64,000 nt of DNA from Photobacterium aphoticum (lineage in GTDB: Bacteria > Pseudomonadota > Gammaproteobacteria > Enterobacterales > Vibrionaceae). This document shows positions 32,691-44,752 of this stretch, one piece after another. A model generated the notes under the pieces. It did not search any database and was not told the DNA's origin. It saw nothing but the letters and a program-made list of their open reading frames with translations. The DNA lies in assembly GCF_001029435.1 (NCBI RefSeq), contig NZ_LDOV01000002.1, forward strand, positions 17,399-81,398. Reading direction: 5' to 3'. Every line of letters starts with the position of its first letter. Within the stretch, counting starts at the first letter, position 1. The position numbers and the translations under genes were made by a program.

Positions 32691-34310
32691 TTACTTGGTG
32701 TGGAGCCCTTTCTTCTCCAGCGAGCGGTAAATCAGCGTCTGCTGGATCAGGGTTACGATGTTCGATACCAACCAGTACAGAACCAGACCTGCAGGGAACC
32801 ACAGGAAGAAGAACGTGAACATCACAGGCATGAAGGTCATGATCTTCTGCTGCATTGGATCGGTCACGGTCGTTGGGCTCATCTTCTGGATCATGAACAT
32901 CGTGATACCCATCAGGATAGGTAGCACGTAGTACGGGTCTTGTGCTGACAAGTCGTGGATCCAGCCAAAGAACGGCGCGTGACGCAGTTCAACCGATTCC
33001 ATCAGTGCCCAGTACAGTGCGATGAAGATAGGCATCTGTAGCAAGATTGGTAGACAGCCACCCAGTGGGTTCACTTTCTCTTTCTTGTACAGTTCCATCA
33101 TTTCCTGGCTCATGCGCTGGCGGTCATCGCCCAGACGCTCACGCATTGCTTGCAGCTTAGGCTGTAGCATGCGCATTTTCGCCATGGAGGTGTACTGTGC
33201 TTTCGTTAGCGGGTACATCGCACCACGTACGATGAAGGTCAGCAGGATGATTGCCACACCCCAGTTACCCACTAGGCCGTGGATGAACGATAGCAGGCTG
33301 TGTAGCGGGCTTGCGATGAACCATAGCCAGCCGTAATCCACAGTCAGGTTCAGGTTAGGCGCAACGGCTTCCATCTGCTTTTGCAGTTTTGGACCGACCC
33401 ACAAGGTGCTCTGGATAGTGTCAGTCTGGCCTGCGGCGATAGTGGTCATTGGCAGACGTACGCCCATGTAACCATAGTCGCCAACCGTACGGGTGTACAG
33501 GTTGCTCACGCCTTGCTCACGCGGGATCCATGCAGACACGAAGTAGTGCTGCATCATGGCTGCCCAGCCGTGCTGCTTAATTTCCAGCGACAGGTTCTTG
33601 TCCTGCATTTCGTCGAAGCTGTACTTCTTGTAGTTCACTTCGTCGGTTGAGTAAGCACCACCACGGTACGTTGGCATGGTTAGGCTGCCACCGTCATCCA
33701 TCAGGTTCTGCTTCAGCTCAGCGTACATTTGTACGGTTGCAGGCTTGTCGGTTTTGTTGTCGATGGTGTAATCCACATCCACCGCGTAGCTGCCACGTTT
33801 AAGGACGAATGTCTTGGTGTAGCTGATACCGTCTTTCTGGTAGGTCAGTGGTACACGCAATTCGTCTTGGCCTGCTGGCAGAGTGAAGCTGTCCGCTGTC
33901 GCGTGCAGTTGTGCACGGCCAGTGGTGGCAGAATCAATGCCGTTCGCGCCGATCAGGCCCGATTGTGCAGTGTAAACGTGGTTTTGGATATTTTTCAGCA
34001 GGACGAACGGATCGGTTGAATCCAATTCGTTGTTGTAAGCCAATAGTTTAGCTTCAACGATGTCGCCACCTTGCGTATCGACAGTCAGCGCCAGTACATC
34101 GGTGGTAATGGTGATAAGGTGTTTTGAAGAGCCTTGGTCAGGAATGGTCTGGCCTTCATCGGAATGCGAAGGGACATCACCACTGATGTTGGTTTGTTGC
34201 GCTACACCCTGGCTTTGTGGCTGCGGGTTGCTGTCCATGTTCCATTGCTGAAATAGCAGGAAAGAGACAAACAGTAGGGCAATTAACAGAATATTGCGTT
34301 GGGAATCCAT
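32691..34310 (-). CDS. yidC: Membrane protein insertase YidC
   Basis: This 539-residue inner-membrane insertase works alone or with SecYEG. An N-terminal anchor ([18 protein letters not shown]) is followed by a large periplasmic domain (about 45-340) and five C-terminal helices with the conserved [19 protein letters not shown]. The Lys-rich tail ends [10 protein letters not shown]. It is downstream of yidD, two bases after its stop, in the conserved rpmH-rnpA-yidD-yidC cluster. Confidence 0.97.
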   Translation of the reverse strand: MDSQRNILLIALLFVSFLLFQQWNMDSNPQPQSQGVAQQTNISGDVPSHSDEGQTIPDQGSSKHLITITTDVLALTVDTQGGDIVEAKLLAYNNELDSTDPFVLLKNIQNHVYTAQSGLIGANGIDSATTGRAQLHATADSFTLPAGQDELRVPLTYQKDGISYTKTFVLKRGSYAVDVDYTIDNKTDKPATVQMYAELKQNLMDDGGSLTMPTYRGGAYSTDEVNYKKYSFDEMQDKNLSLEIKQHGWAAMMQHYFVSAWIPREQGVSNLYTRTVGDYGYMGVRLPMTTIAAGQTDTIQSTLWVGPKLQKQMEAVAPNLNLTVDYGWLWFIASPLHSLLSFIHGLVGNWGVAIILLTFIVRGAMYPLTKAQYTSMAKMRMLQPKLQAMRERLGDDRQRMSQEMMELYKKEKVNPLGGCLPILLQMPIFIALYWALMESVELRHAPFFGWIHDLSAQDPYYVLPILMGITMFMIQKMSPTTVTDPMQQKIMTFMPVMFTFFFLWFPAGLVLYWLVSNIVTLIQQTLIYRSLEKKGLHTK

Positions 34311-34312
34311 CG

Positions 34313-34570
34313 TTAATTATCTCTGTCGTTATGCTTGGTTAGCGGAACGGGGTCGTAGCCACCGTCGGTTAAAGGATGACATCTTAATAGACGTTTCGCT
34401 GCGAACCAACCACCTTTTATCGCTCCATGCGCTTTTATTGCTTCAATGGCATATTGAGAACATGTGGGGGTATAGCGACAACGGGGCCCAATAAGCGGAC
34501 TTATTGCCAGTTGGTAAAAGCGGACTAGTCCTACGACTAGCCACGCGAAGGGCGAGACAGGCGATGCCAT
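34313..34570 (-). CDS. yidD: Membrane protein insertion efficiency factor YidD
   Basis: This 85-residue protein has an N-terminal amphipathic helix and the family motif [18 protein letters not shown] with its conserved cysteines, then [16 protein letters not shown]. It assists YidC-dependent insertion. It overlaps the end of rnpA by 34 bases, as is common in gammaproteobacteria. Confidence 0.95.
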   Translation of the reverse strand: MASPVSPFAWLVVGLVRFYQLAISPLIGPRCRYTPTCSQYAIEAIKAHGAIKGGWFAAKRLLRCHPLTDGGYDPVPLTKHNDRDN

Positions 34571-34893
34571 AATTTGTCTAGCAAAGTGAAAAGTTCTTCA
34601 TTGCTCAACTCACTGGCACTCTTCTTGGCGATAACAACAAAATCCTTGGCTGGCAGATCGGCTTGCTTCAGACGGAAACTCTCGCGCACGATGCGTTTGA
34701 ATTTGTTACGACCGACAGCGGTTTTGATCTGTTTTTTGGGTACAGCTAGGCCAAGACGTGGACAGTCTAGGTTGTTAGGACGGGCAAGAATGGTTAAGTG
34801 GGGAGAGCCAGCACGGTGAGCTTGCTGGAAGACTTTTTTGTAATGTTCGGGAGTTAACAGACGTAACTCCCGAGGAAAAGCGAGCTTATTCAA
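34537..34893 (-). CDS. rnpA: Ribonuclease P protein component
   Basis: This 118-residue basic protein helps the RNase P RNA mature the 5' ends of tRNAs. The signature [18 protein letters not shown] is present. The best start is a TTG at 34893 (giving [12 protein letters not shown]); no ATG lies between the rpmH stop and this point and there is no strong ribosome site, so translational coupling to rpmH is likely. E. coli rnpA also has a non-ATG start. Confidence 0.94.
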   Translation of the reverse strand: MNKLAFPRELRLLTPEHYKKVFQQAHRAGSPHLTILARPNNLDCPRLGLAVPKKQIKTAVGRNKFKRIVRESFRLKQADLPAKDFVVIAKKSASELSNEELFTLLDKLWHRLSRPSRG

Positions 34894-34905
34894 AATAATC
34901 AGCGA

Positions 34906-35040
34906 TTATTTAGAAAGACGCTTACGGCCTTTAGCGCGACGTGCGTTGATAACAGCGCGACCGTTCTTAGTAGCCATGCGTGCACGGAAGCCGTGAGTAC
35001 GCTTGCGCTTTAGAACTGTTGGTTGAAAAGTGCGTTTCAT
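34906..35040 (-). CDS. rpmH: 50S ribosomal protein L34
   Basis: This is a 44-residue very basic protein. [20 protein letters not shown] at the N-terminus and a C-terminus of GRKRLSK are diagnostic for L34. The stop TAA is at 34906-34908 and the ATG at 35040, preceded by a TAAGGT-type site. It is the first gene of the rpmH-rnpA-yidD-yidC cluster. Confidence 0.97.
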   Translation of the reverse strand: MKRTFQPTVLKRKRTHGFRARMATKNGRAVINARRAKGRKRLSK

Positions 35041-35130
35041 GGTTTTACCTTAAATTAACTGATCAGTTTTTAAGTATTGTTACGAGTTTCCGACTGCGAA
35101 CAATCGGCTGCCCCTAAACAAAGAGGCGGA

Positions 35131-35159
35131 ATTGTAATCACTGACTCTTAAATAGTCAA
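35131..35159 (-). promoter_or_regulatory. rpmH promoter
   Basis: On the minus strand TTGACT (35159-35154) and TACAAT (35136-35131) are 17 bases apart, each five of six to consensus, about 90 bases before rpmH. Confidence 0.75.
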
Positions 35160-35191
35160 TCATTACAGCCGTAGAAACTACGGGCGCTGAA

Positions 35192-35962
35192 TTATACTTC
35201 CTCTGGGGAAGAGTGCAAGGATCCTGCGCGGATCCCGACTTGATTCAGGAACTTTTTTAACCGAGGATCATGCGGCTGGGTGAAGATCTGTGCCGGCGGT
35301 CCTTGTTCCACCAGCTCCCCGTCGGCCATAAAGATCACCCGATCAGCCACTTCACGGGCAAATTGCATCTCGTGCGTCACCACCAGCATGGTCTGATGGC
35401 GGGCGGCAAGGCGCTTCATCAGGCTCAAAACTTCCCCGACCCATTCCGGATCCAGCGCGGATGTGGGCTCATCAAACAGCAACAATTCTGGTGCTAAGGC
35501 CATGGCGCGGCCGATCCCGACCCGCTGTTGTTGCCCGCCTGACAGGGCCGCCGGGTAGTGATCCCCTTTGTCGCCCAGACCGATGTCATCGAGGATCGTC
35601 TGGGCGTAGGCATGGGCTTTCTTTTTGTCCCAGCCTTTCACGGTGATCAGCCCCTCGGCGATATTTTCTCTCGCCGTTAAGTGGGCGAACAGGGCATAGT
35701 GCTGAAACACAAAGCCGGTTTTCCGTCGCAATGCCAGCACGTCTTTGGCTTTCGTGTGCGCACTGTCGACGGTGATGCCGTCAATGGTCACCTGGCCGGC
35801 ATCGGCGGTTTCCAGAAAGTTGATGCAGCGCAGCAGGGTCGATTTACCGGTACCGGAGGGCCCGATCACCACTACGATTTCCCCTTGTTCAATCTGCAAG
35901 TCTAGTCCATCAAACAGCGTATGGTCGCCAAAGCGTTTGGTGAGCTTATTCAGTGTGATCAT
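35192..35962 (-). CDS. Polar amino-acid ABC transporter, ATP-binding subunit
   Basis: This 256-residue ATPase has Walker [10 protein letters not shown], the signature [17 protein letters not shown] and Walker [14 protein letters not shown]. It is closest to the GlnQ/HisP/TcyN group that imports polar amino acids or cystine. Its ATG overlaps the permease stop by four bases (ATGA). Together with the next two genes it forms a complete importer lying between rpmH and dnaA, a position I recall from V. cholerae but not from E. coli. The substrate is inferred only. Confidence 0.93.
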   Translation of the reverse strand: MITLNKLTKRFGDHTLFDGLDLQIEQGEIVVVIGPSGTGKSTLLRCINFLETADAGQVTIDGITVDSAHTKAKDVLALRRKTGFVFQHYALFAHLTARENIAEGLITVKGWDKKKAHAYAQTILDDIGLGDKGDHYPAALSGGQQQRVGIGRAMALAPELLLFDEPTSALDPEWVGEVLSLMKRLAARHQTMLVVTHEMQFAREVADRVIFMADGELVEQGPPAQIFTQPHDPRLKKFLNQVGIRAGSLHSSPEEV

Positions 35963-36630
35963 CGTACGTACGCCTTATTGAGGTAGGCTTCGGCCCAGTG
36001 TTGCAGCTGAGTGAGCACTAACACAATGGCCCAGTAGATCAGTGCAACCGCCAGGAAGGCCTCGAAAAATTTGAAGCTGGACGCCGCTTCCATCTGGGCT
36101 TTGGCCATGATTTCGGCCACACCCAGGGTAAAGGCCAGCGAGGTGGATTTGATCATATCGATGAAGTAGTTCATCAGTGACGGCAGCGCCACGCGGGTGG
36201 CCTGCGGCAAAATGATCCGGCGCATGGCCTGCCATTCGGTCATGCCTATCGACAAACTGGCTTCGTGCTGACTGCGATCGACGCCGGTAATGGCGGCGCG
36301 AATGCTCTCGGCCATGTAGGCGGCAAAGTGCAGGGTCAGGCCCAAAATAGCCGCACTGAAGGCATCGAGTCCGATAAAGATCGGGAACAGTTGGGGCAGG
36401 CCGTAATAAAGCAGAAATAACTGCACTAATAGCGGGGTGCCACGGAAAAAACTGATATAGAGCTGACTGAGCGGGTTGAGCAACGGCACGCGGTAGATCC
36501 GCAACAGGGCCAGGCCCAAGGCCAGGATCACGGCAAACAGGCCACCCCACCATGCCATCTCCAAGGTGGTGCCCAGGTAAGATAGCAGTAAGGGCAATAA
36601 GGACAGCATGTAATTCACATCAAACGCCAT
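35959..36630 (-). CDS. Polar amino-acid ABC transporter, permease
   Basis: This 223-residue inner-membrane permease of the His/Glu/Gln/Arg/cystine type has about five helices. The cytoplasmic EAA loop ([20 protein letters not shown]) contacts the ATPase. Only one permease gene is present, so the channel is probably a homodimer. AAGGATCCCCTC precedes the ATG. Confidence 0.93.
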   Translation of the reverse strand: MAFDVNYMLSLLPLLLSYLGTTLEMAWWGGLFAVILALGLALLRIYRVPLLNPLSQLYISFFRGTPLLVQLFLLYYGLPQLFPIFIGLDAFSAAILGLTLHFAAYMAESIRAAITGVDRSQHEASLSIGMTEWQAMRRIILPQATRVALPSLMNYFIDMIKSTSLAFTLGVAEIMAKAQMEAASSFKFFEAFLAVALIYWAIVLVLTQLQHWAEAYLNKAYVR

Positions 36631-36691
36631 GAGGGGATCCTTTTTGAATCGAAGGCATAACAGATAAAGCGCACCGCGCTAAAGCGGCAAT

Positions 36692-36712
36692 CCGGCCAAC
36701 GGGGTTGGCCGG
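36692..36712 (-). terminator. Intra-operon hairpin between binding protein and permease genes
   Basis: CCGGCCAAC (36692-36700) and GTTGGCCGG (36704-36712) form a perfect 9-bp stem with a GGG loop and no T-run. Such hairpins commonly stabilise the binding-protein mRNA, giving more binding protein than membrane subunits. Confidence 0.6.
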
Positions 36713-36753
36713 GAAGGTCAGGAACGTGTCGCTAACTGTCGCGAAAAAGCGTA

Positions 36754-37509
36754 TTACTGCGTGATGTCGGTACCGAACCACTTCATTGATAACTCGGTCA
36801 GGGTGCCGTCTTTACGCATCGCTTGCAGGGCGGTATTGACCTCATCACGCAGCTGCTTGCCCTTGGCGTTATCGGCAAACGGCCAGGCGTTTTCAATCGG
36901 CTCAAAGGTGTCCCCGACCAGTTGCAGCGGCAAATTGGCTTTTTTGATCAATGCCGCTGAAGAGAGGCGATCCATCACAAAAGCATCAGTGCGGCCCAGT
37001 GCCACGTCATGCTCGATCCCGCTGTCGTAAGTCTTGATCGTGATCGTATCGGCGTTGTCGAGCTGACGCAGGATCTGCTCGTAGTTGGATCCCAGGTTCA
37101 CGCCGACGGTTTTGCCGCTTAAATCGGCGGTCGACTGAATGCTGTCGTTGCCTTTGCGTACCACCAACTGGGCGCCATCAATCACGTACGGCTGTGAGAA
37201 CAGGAATTTGGCTTCACGCTCCGGCGTAATGGTGATTTGGTTCGAGATGGTATCGATGCGGCCGGTTTCAAGCAGGCCGAATAAGCCGGAGAAGCTGGCG
37301 GTGACAAATTCCACGTCATAGTCGTTGCGTTTGCCGATCTCATGCCACACATCGACTTCAAAGCCTTGCAGTTGGTCTTGCTTCACAAACGTGAACGGAA
37401 AGTAGCGGCCGGACATGCCGACTTTCACTTCCGTTGCCGCGAAGGCGCTGTGACTGACGGTGAGCGCCAGGGTCAGTGCGGTGAGCGCACGGGTTATCCA
37501 GTTTTTCAT
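36754..37509 (-). CDS. Polar amino-acid ABC transporter, periplasmic binding protein
   Basis: This 251-residue type-II solute-binding protein has a signal peptide of about 23 residues (MKNWITRALTALTLALTV, ending AFA). The family pattern GRIDTISNQITITPERE contacts the bound amino acid. The start at 37509 follows GGAGTGGTAGT; an upstream frame extension lacks a signal peptide at its start. It is the first gene of the three-gene importer, divergent from dnaA. The family includes cystine and other amino-acid binders; the ligand is not determined. Confidence 0.92.
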   Translation of the reverse strand: MKNWITRALTALTLALTVSHSAFAATEVKVGMSGRYFPFTFVKQDQLQGFEVDVWHEIGKRNDYDVEFVTASFSGLFGLLETGRIDTISNQITITPEREAKFLFSQPYVIDGAQLVVRKGNDSIQSTADLSGKTVGVNLGSNYEQILRQLDNADTITIKTYDSGIEHDVALGRTDAFVMDRLSSAALIKKANLPLQLVGDTFEPIENAWPFADNAKGKQLRDEVNTALQAMRKDGTLTELSMKWFGTDITQ

Positions 37510-37701
37510 ACTACCACTCCGGGAAATGTCATCATCTTGTGCTAATGGTGGCATCCTATCCGGAGGAAGACGGTTTTTTTAAATAACTTGGAGTTATTTC
37601 AAATAACAGTTTGTTAGGCTTGTAAACAAGGGATTGTTCATGACTTTGTGGGTAAGCAGGGGTAAAAGTGTGCTGATCTTGCGGTTTTGTGTGCGATCCA
37701 T

Positions 37702-37725
37702 GTGAATAAGTCTGATCTTATTCAC
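37702..37725. promoter_or_regulatory. Inverted pair of DnaA boxes upstream of dnaA
   Basis: GTGAATAAG (37702-37710) and CTTATTCAC (37717-37725) form a perfect 9-bp inverted repeat. With flanking T at 37701 the left arm reads TGTGAATAA, a DnaA box on the minus strand, and the right arm reads TTATTCACT, one base off. The site lies about 90 bases before the dnaA start, consistent with autoregulation by DnaA. A TATAAA at 37767-37772 could be a -10 element between it and the gene. The rest of the 37510-37816 gap shows nothing else clear. Confidence 0.65.
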
Positions 37726-37816
37726 TGGATCTGCGATCTCTTTGCTGGCGATCCGGCGCCAGCGGGTATAAAATTGCATCCCTTTTTGTGTTTAGTTATT
37801 CAGTGTGGAGTCGAAC

Positions 37817-39226
37817 TTGTCATCTTCGCTATGGTTGCAGTGCCTTCAACGCCTTCAAGAAGAACTCCCTGCAACAGAATTCAGTATGTGGGTTCGACCG
37901 CTTCAGGCCGAGTTGAACGACAATACGTTGACCTTGTTCGCACCGAACCGTTTTGTGCTTGATTGGGTTCGCGATAAGTACCTCAACAACATCAATCGTC
38001 TGCTGAACGAGTTCTGCGGCAATGACGTGCCGATCCTGCGATTTGAAGTGGGCAGTAAGCCTGTCACCGTGCCGCCACCACAACCGGTCGCGGCTCCTGT
38101 TGTGCCGGCTGCGGCGCCTGTCGTGACCACACTGAATGATGAGCCGCCGGCCCGTCATTGGGAGCCGGCCCCGTCGCCGGTGCAGCCGGAATCACAAGCG
38201 GGCTACCGCTCGAACGTGAATCCGAAGCATAACTTCAATAACTTCGTGGAAGGTAAGTCGAACCAGTTAGGTTTGGCGGCCTGTCGTCAGGTGGCGGATA
38301 ACCCGGGCGCGGCTTACAATCCGTTGTTTTTGTACGGTGGTACCGGTTTAGGTAAAACCCACTTGTTGCACGCGGTGGGCAACGCGATTGCCGATCGCAA
38401 ACCGAACGCCAAAGTGGTGTACATGCACTCTGAGCGTTTTGTGCAGGACATGGTGAAAGCCCTGCAAAACAACGCCATTGAAGAATTCAAACGTTACTAC
38501 CGCAGCGTTGACGCCTTGTTGATCGATGACATTCAGTTTTTCGCCAACAAAGAGCGCTCTCAGGAAGAGTTCTTCCATACCTTCAATGCGCTGTTGGAAG
38601 GTAACCAGCAAATCATCCTGACCTCTGACCGCTACCCGCGTGAAATCAACGGGGTGGAAGATCGTCTTAAGTCCCGCTTTGGCTGGGGCCTGACGGTGGC
38701 GATTGAGCCGCCGGAGCTGGAAACCCGCGTCGCGATCCTGATGAAAAAAGCCGAGGATCACAACATCCGTCTGGCCGATGAAGTGGCGTTCTTCATTGCC
38801 AAGCGTCTGCGCTCCAATGTCCGCGAACTGGAAGGGGCGTTGAACCGCGTGATTGCCAATGCCAACTTTACCGGCCGCGCGATCACCATTGATTTTGTCC
38901 GTGAAGCCCTGCGCGATCTGCTGGCTTTGCAGGAAAAACTGGTCACCATCGATAACATTCAAAAGACGGTGGCTGAGTACTATAAAATTAAGATGGCTGA
39001 TATGCTGTCCAAGCGTCGCTCGCGTTCGGTTGCCCGTCCTCGTCAGATGGCGATGGCACTGGCCAAAGAGCTGACCAACCACAGTCTGCCGGAAATCGGC
39101 GATGCGTTTGGTGGCCGTGACCACACCACGGTGCTGCATGCCTGCCGTAAAATCGAGCAGTTGCGTGAAGAGAGCCACGACATCAAAGAAGACTATTCCA
39201 ACCTAATCAGAACATTGTCGTCTTAA
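37817..39226 (+). CDS. dnaA: Chromosomal replication initiator DnaA
   Basis: This 469-residue AAA+ initiator binds DnaA boxes and melts oriC. N-terminal domain I begins [18 protein letters not shown], then a Pro-rich linker (about 85-130), Walker [10 protein letters not shown], Walker B LLIDDIQF and the C-terminal DNA-binding signature [16 protein letters not shown] chose a TTG start at 37817 because GGAG lies six bases before it and it gives the family N-terminus; a GTG at 37805 would add four residues. dnaN starts one base after the stop. Confidence 0.96.
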   Translation: MSSSLWLQCLQRLQEELPATEFSMWVRPLQAELNDNTLTLFAPNRFVLDWVRDKYLNNINRLLNEFCGNDVPILRFEVGSKPVTVPPPQPVAAPVVPAAAPVVTTLNDEPPARHWEPAPSPVQPESQAGYRSNVNPKHNFNNFVEGKSNQLGLAACRQVADNPGAAYNPLFLYGGTGLGKTHLLHAVGNAIADRKPNAKVVYMHSERFVQDMVKALQNNAIEEFKRYYRSVDALLIDDIQFFANKERSQEEFFHTFNALLEGNQQIILTSDRYPREINGVEDRLKSRFGWGLTVAIEPPELETRVAILMKKAEDHNIRLADEVAFFIAKRLRSNVRELEGALNRVIANANFTGRAITIDFVREALRDLLALQEKLVTIDNIQKTVAEYYKIKMADMLSKRRSRSVARPRQMAMALAKELTNHSLPEIGDAFGGRDHTTVLHACRKIEQLREESHDIKEDYSNLIRTLSS

Positions 39227-39227
39227 T

Positions 39228-40328
39228 ATGAAATTTACCGTAGCACGCGAACAGTTATTGAAACCCCTTCAGCAGGTTTCCGGTGCCTTGGGTAGCCGCC
39301 CATCGCTGCCGATTTTAGGAAATATCCTAATGGTGGTTGAGGACGGTTGTCTGTCCATGACCGGTACCGATCTGGAAGTGGAAATGATCGCCCGTCTGGC
39401 CCTGGAAGGGGACTTTGATGCGGGTGCGGTGACAGTGCCGTCGCGTAAATTTTTAGATATCTGCCGTGGCCTGCCGGACACCGCGATGATCACCGTTTCG
39501 CTGGAAGGCGACCGTGTCATTATTCGCTCTGGCCGTAGCCGTTACACGTTGTCTGTGTTGCCGGCGGCAGATTTCCCGAACATTGAAGACTGGCAGAGTG
39601 AAGTTGAGCTGCGTTTGCCGCAAGGGCGTATGCGTCAGCTGATCGACAGTACCCAGTTCTCGATGGCGCACCAAGATGTGCGTTACTACCTGAACGGTAT
39701 GCTGTTTGAAACCGACGGTCAGCAGCTGCGTTCGGTGGCGACCGATGGTCACCGTATGGCGGTGTGTGCGATCTCGCTCGATGACACCATGCCGGCCAAA
39801 CAAATTATCGTACCGCGTAAAGGGGTGATGGAGCTGATGCGTCTGCTCGACAGCCCGGAGGACGAGGTACAGATCCAAATTGGTCACTCCAATATTCGCG
39901 CCCAGGTGAATAACTACATCTTCACCTCGAAACTGGTGGATGGCCGTTTCCCGGATTACCGTCGTGTGCTGCCGCAAAACAGCACCAAGGTGGTGGAAGC
40001 GAGCTGTGATGAGTTACGTAAAGCGTTTTCCCGTGCGGCGATCCTGTCGAACGAGAAATTCCGTGGCGTACGCGTGAACCTGACAGACGGGGAGATGCGC
40101 ATTACCGCCAACAACCCTGAGCAGGAAGAAGCGGAAGAATTTTTGGATGTGAACTATCAGGGGGCGCCGTTGGAAATTGGTTTCAACGTCAGCTACGTGC
40201 TGGATGTGCTCAATACCCTGAAGTGCGATCAGGTGCGTTGGTCGTTGACCGATGCCAACGCCAGTGCGCTACTGGAAGACAGCGCTAACGGCGATGCCAT
40301 GTATGTGGTCATGCCTATCAGGCTATAA
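39228..40328 (+). CDS. dnaN: DNA polymerase III beta subunit (sliding clamp)
   Basis: This 366-residue clamp begins MKFTVAREQLLKPLQQVSGA and ends YVVMPIRL, matching the 366-residue E. coli beta. Two copies form the ring that tethers polymerases to DNA. Its start is one base after the dnaA stop, so the genes are translated in tandem. Confidence 0.98.
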   Translation: MKFTVAREQLLKPLQQVSGALGSRPSLPILGNILMVVEDGCLSMTGTDLEVEMIARLALEGDFDAGAVTVPSRKFLDICRGLPDTAMITVSLEGDRVIIRSGRSRYTLSVLPAADFPNIEDWQSEVELRLPQGRMRQLIDSTQFSMAHQDVRYYLNGMLFETDGQQLRSVATDGHRMAVCAISLDDTMPAKQIIVPRKGVMELMRLLDSPEDEVQIQIGHSNIRAQVNNYIFTSKLVDGRFPDYRRVLPQNSTKVVEASCDELRKAFSRAAILSNEKFRGVRVNLTDGEMRITANNPEQEEAEEFLDVNYQGAPLEIGFNVSYVLDVLNTLKCDQVRWSLTDANASALLEDSANGDAMYVVMPIRL

Positions 40329-40331
40329 GAC

Positions 40332-43848
<3,517 letters not shown>

Positions 43849-43911
43849 TTTTAAAGATTACATCTAGGTAGCCCATTTGGGATAGCGAACGTCATGCCTC
43901 GCGCCTGACGA

Positions 43912-43950
43912 AACAAAAAACGCCGCACGCTGTTGTGGCGTTTTTTTTGT
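43912..43950 (+). terminator. gyrB terminator
   Basis: AAAAAACGCC and GGCGTTTTTTTT flank a loop containing GCACGCTGTTGT, with an A-run before and a T-run after. It lies about 65 bases after the gyrB stop. Confidence 0.8.
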
Positions 43951-43970
43951 CTTTTTTTCGCCATACGGGG

Positions 43971-43998
43971 TTGGAAACGTTTTGCCGCATCCACATAT
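43971..43998 (+). promoter_or_regulatory. Candidate RpoH (sigma-32) promoter for ibpA
   Basis: TTGGAAA (43971-43977) and CCACATAT (43991-43998) are 13 bases apart and resemble the heat-shock consensus CTTGAAA / CCCCATNT. This would give a leader of roughly 115 bases to the ibpA ATG. Confidence 0.65.
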
Positions 43999-44004
43999 CT
44001 ATTA

Positions 44005-44123
44005 ATGAAAAGCAGGTAATGAAGAGCAGGGTGCCATAGGTTGGGCCCGCGTTGTACTTGTCCCTGAAGGGAGAGTCGCTTCATGACTGCGATGACAACA
44101 TTGCTTCTAAGAAGGATATCACC
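44005..44123 (+). ncRNA. ROSE-type RNA thermometer in the ibpA leader
   Basis: The last leader hairpin is TTGCTTC (44101-44107), loop TAA, GAAGGAT (44111-44117). It pairs the ribosome site AAGGA with the TTGCT anti-SD motif, including the single G-G mismatch that marks ROSE elements of small heat-shock genes. The ATG follows six bases later. Upstream leader hairpins are plausible but were not folded. Heat would melt the last stem and release translation. Confidence 0.75.
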
Positions 44124-44564
44124 ATGCGTAATCTTGATTTCACACCCCTATACCGTTCTGCGATTGGCTTTGACCGTTTGTTTAATCAAATGGAAAAACA
44201 AGCCGCCAATAACAATGCCGGTTACCCTCCGTACAATATCGAACAGCAAGACGAGCACCACTACCGCATTACTATGGCGGTGGCCGGTTTTGCCGAGTCG
44301 CAACTGGATATTACGCAACAGCAAAACAAGCTGATTGTGCGTGGCACCCGTGAAGGGCAGCCCGAGGTGGCCCGTGAGTACCTGTACCAAGGCATTGCAG
44401 AGCGCGATTTTGAACGTAAGTTCCAGCTGGCTGATTACGTGAAAGTGATTGGGGCCCAGATGGAAAACGGCTTGCTGCATATCGATCTGGAACGCGAAAT
44501 TCCGGAAGAGCAGAAGCCGCGTAAAATTGCGATTAACGGCCGTCAGTTGCTGGAAAGCGAATAA
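44124..44564 (+). CDS. ibpA: Small heat-shock protein IbpA
   Basis: This 146-residue alpha-crystallin-domain chaperone begins [20 protein letters not shown], the IbpA signature. It holds unfolding proteins for disaggregation by ClpB/DnaK. The C-terminal anchoring motif appears as RKIAING. The start at 44124 follows the AAGGAT site in the thermometer hairpin; a longer frame reading through the leader is rejected. A single ibp gene is present, not an ibpAB pair. A terminator follows. Confidence 0.95.
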   Translation: MRNLDFTPLYRSAIGFDRLFNQMEKQAANNNAGYPPYNIEQQDEHHYRITMAVAGFAESQLDITQQQNKLIVRGTREGQPEVAREYLYQGIAERDFERKFQLADYVKVIGAQMENGLLHIDLEREIPEEQKPRKIAINGRQLLESE

Positions 44565-44621
44565 GCATGACGCTGTCAGTTAACAGCGGTTATCGGAATC
44601 GTCGTTAACGAAAAAAGGTGT

Positions 44622-44652
44622 GAAAGGTCAGCGAAGGCTGACCTTTTTTATT
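44622..44652 (+). terminator. ibpA terminator
   Basis: AAAGGTCAGC and GCTGACCTTT flank GAAG, followed by a T-run, about 60 bases after the ibpA stop. Confidence 0.85.
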
Positions 44653-44713
44653 GCCTGAATATCACGCTCAACAGCGTGAGAGGGGTAAAGCTTACCGTTG
44701 AGTGGTGTTGCCG

Positions 44714-44729
44714 CGTTTCACGTGAAACG
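44714..44729. other. parS: parS site 1
   Basis: CGTTTCACGTGAAACG is a perfect 16-base palindrome matching the ParB-binding consensus TGTTTCACGTGAAACA at its 14 central bases. It lies between ibpA and avtA, about 14 kb right of oriC. Confidence 0.93.
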
Positions 44730-44752
44730 TTTATCACCGACATCGTTAGTCA

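Noticed and set aside
35169..35183. CCGTAG-AAA-CTACGG hairpin after the ABC ATPase gene as a terminator
   Set aside because: Only a 6-bp stem with no following T-run on the minus strand; too weak to call.
38348..39178. 276-residue minus-strand frame opposite dnaA
   Set aside because: It lies entirely within dnaA and has no ribosome site or recognisable family.
44052..44123. N-terminal extension of ibpA
   Set aside because: It would translate the leader that forms the thermometer hairpin, and the family start at 44124 has the ribosome site.
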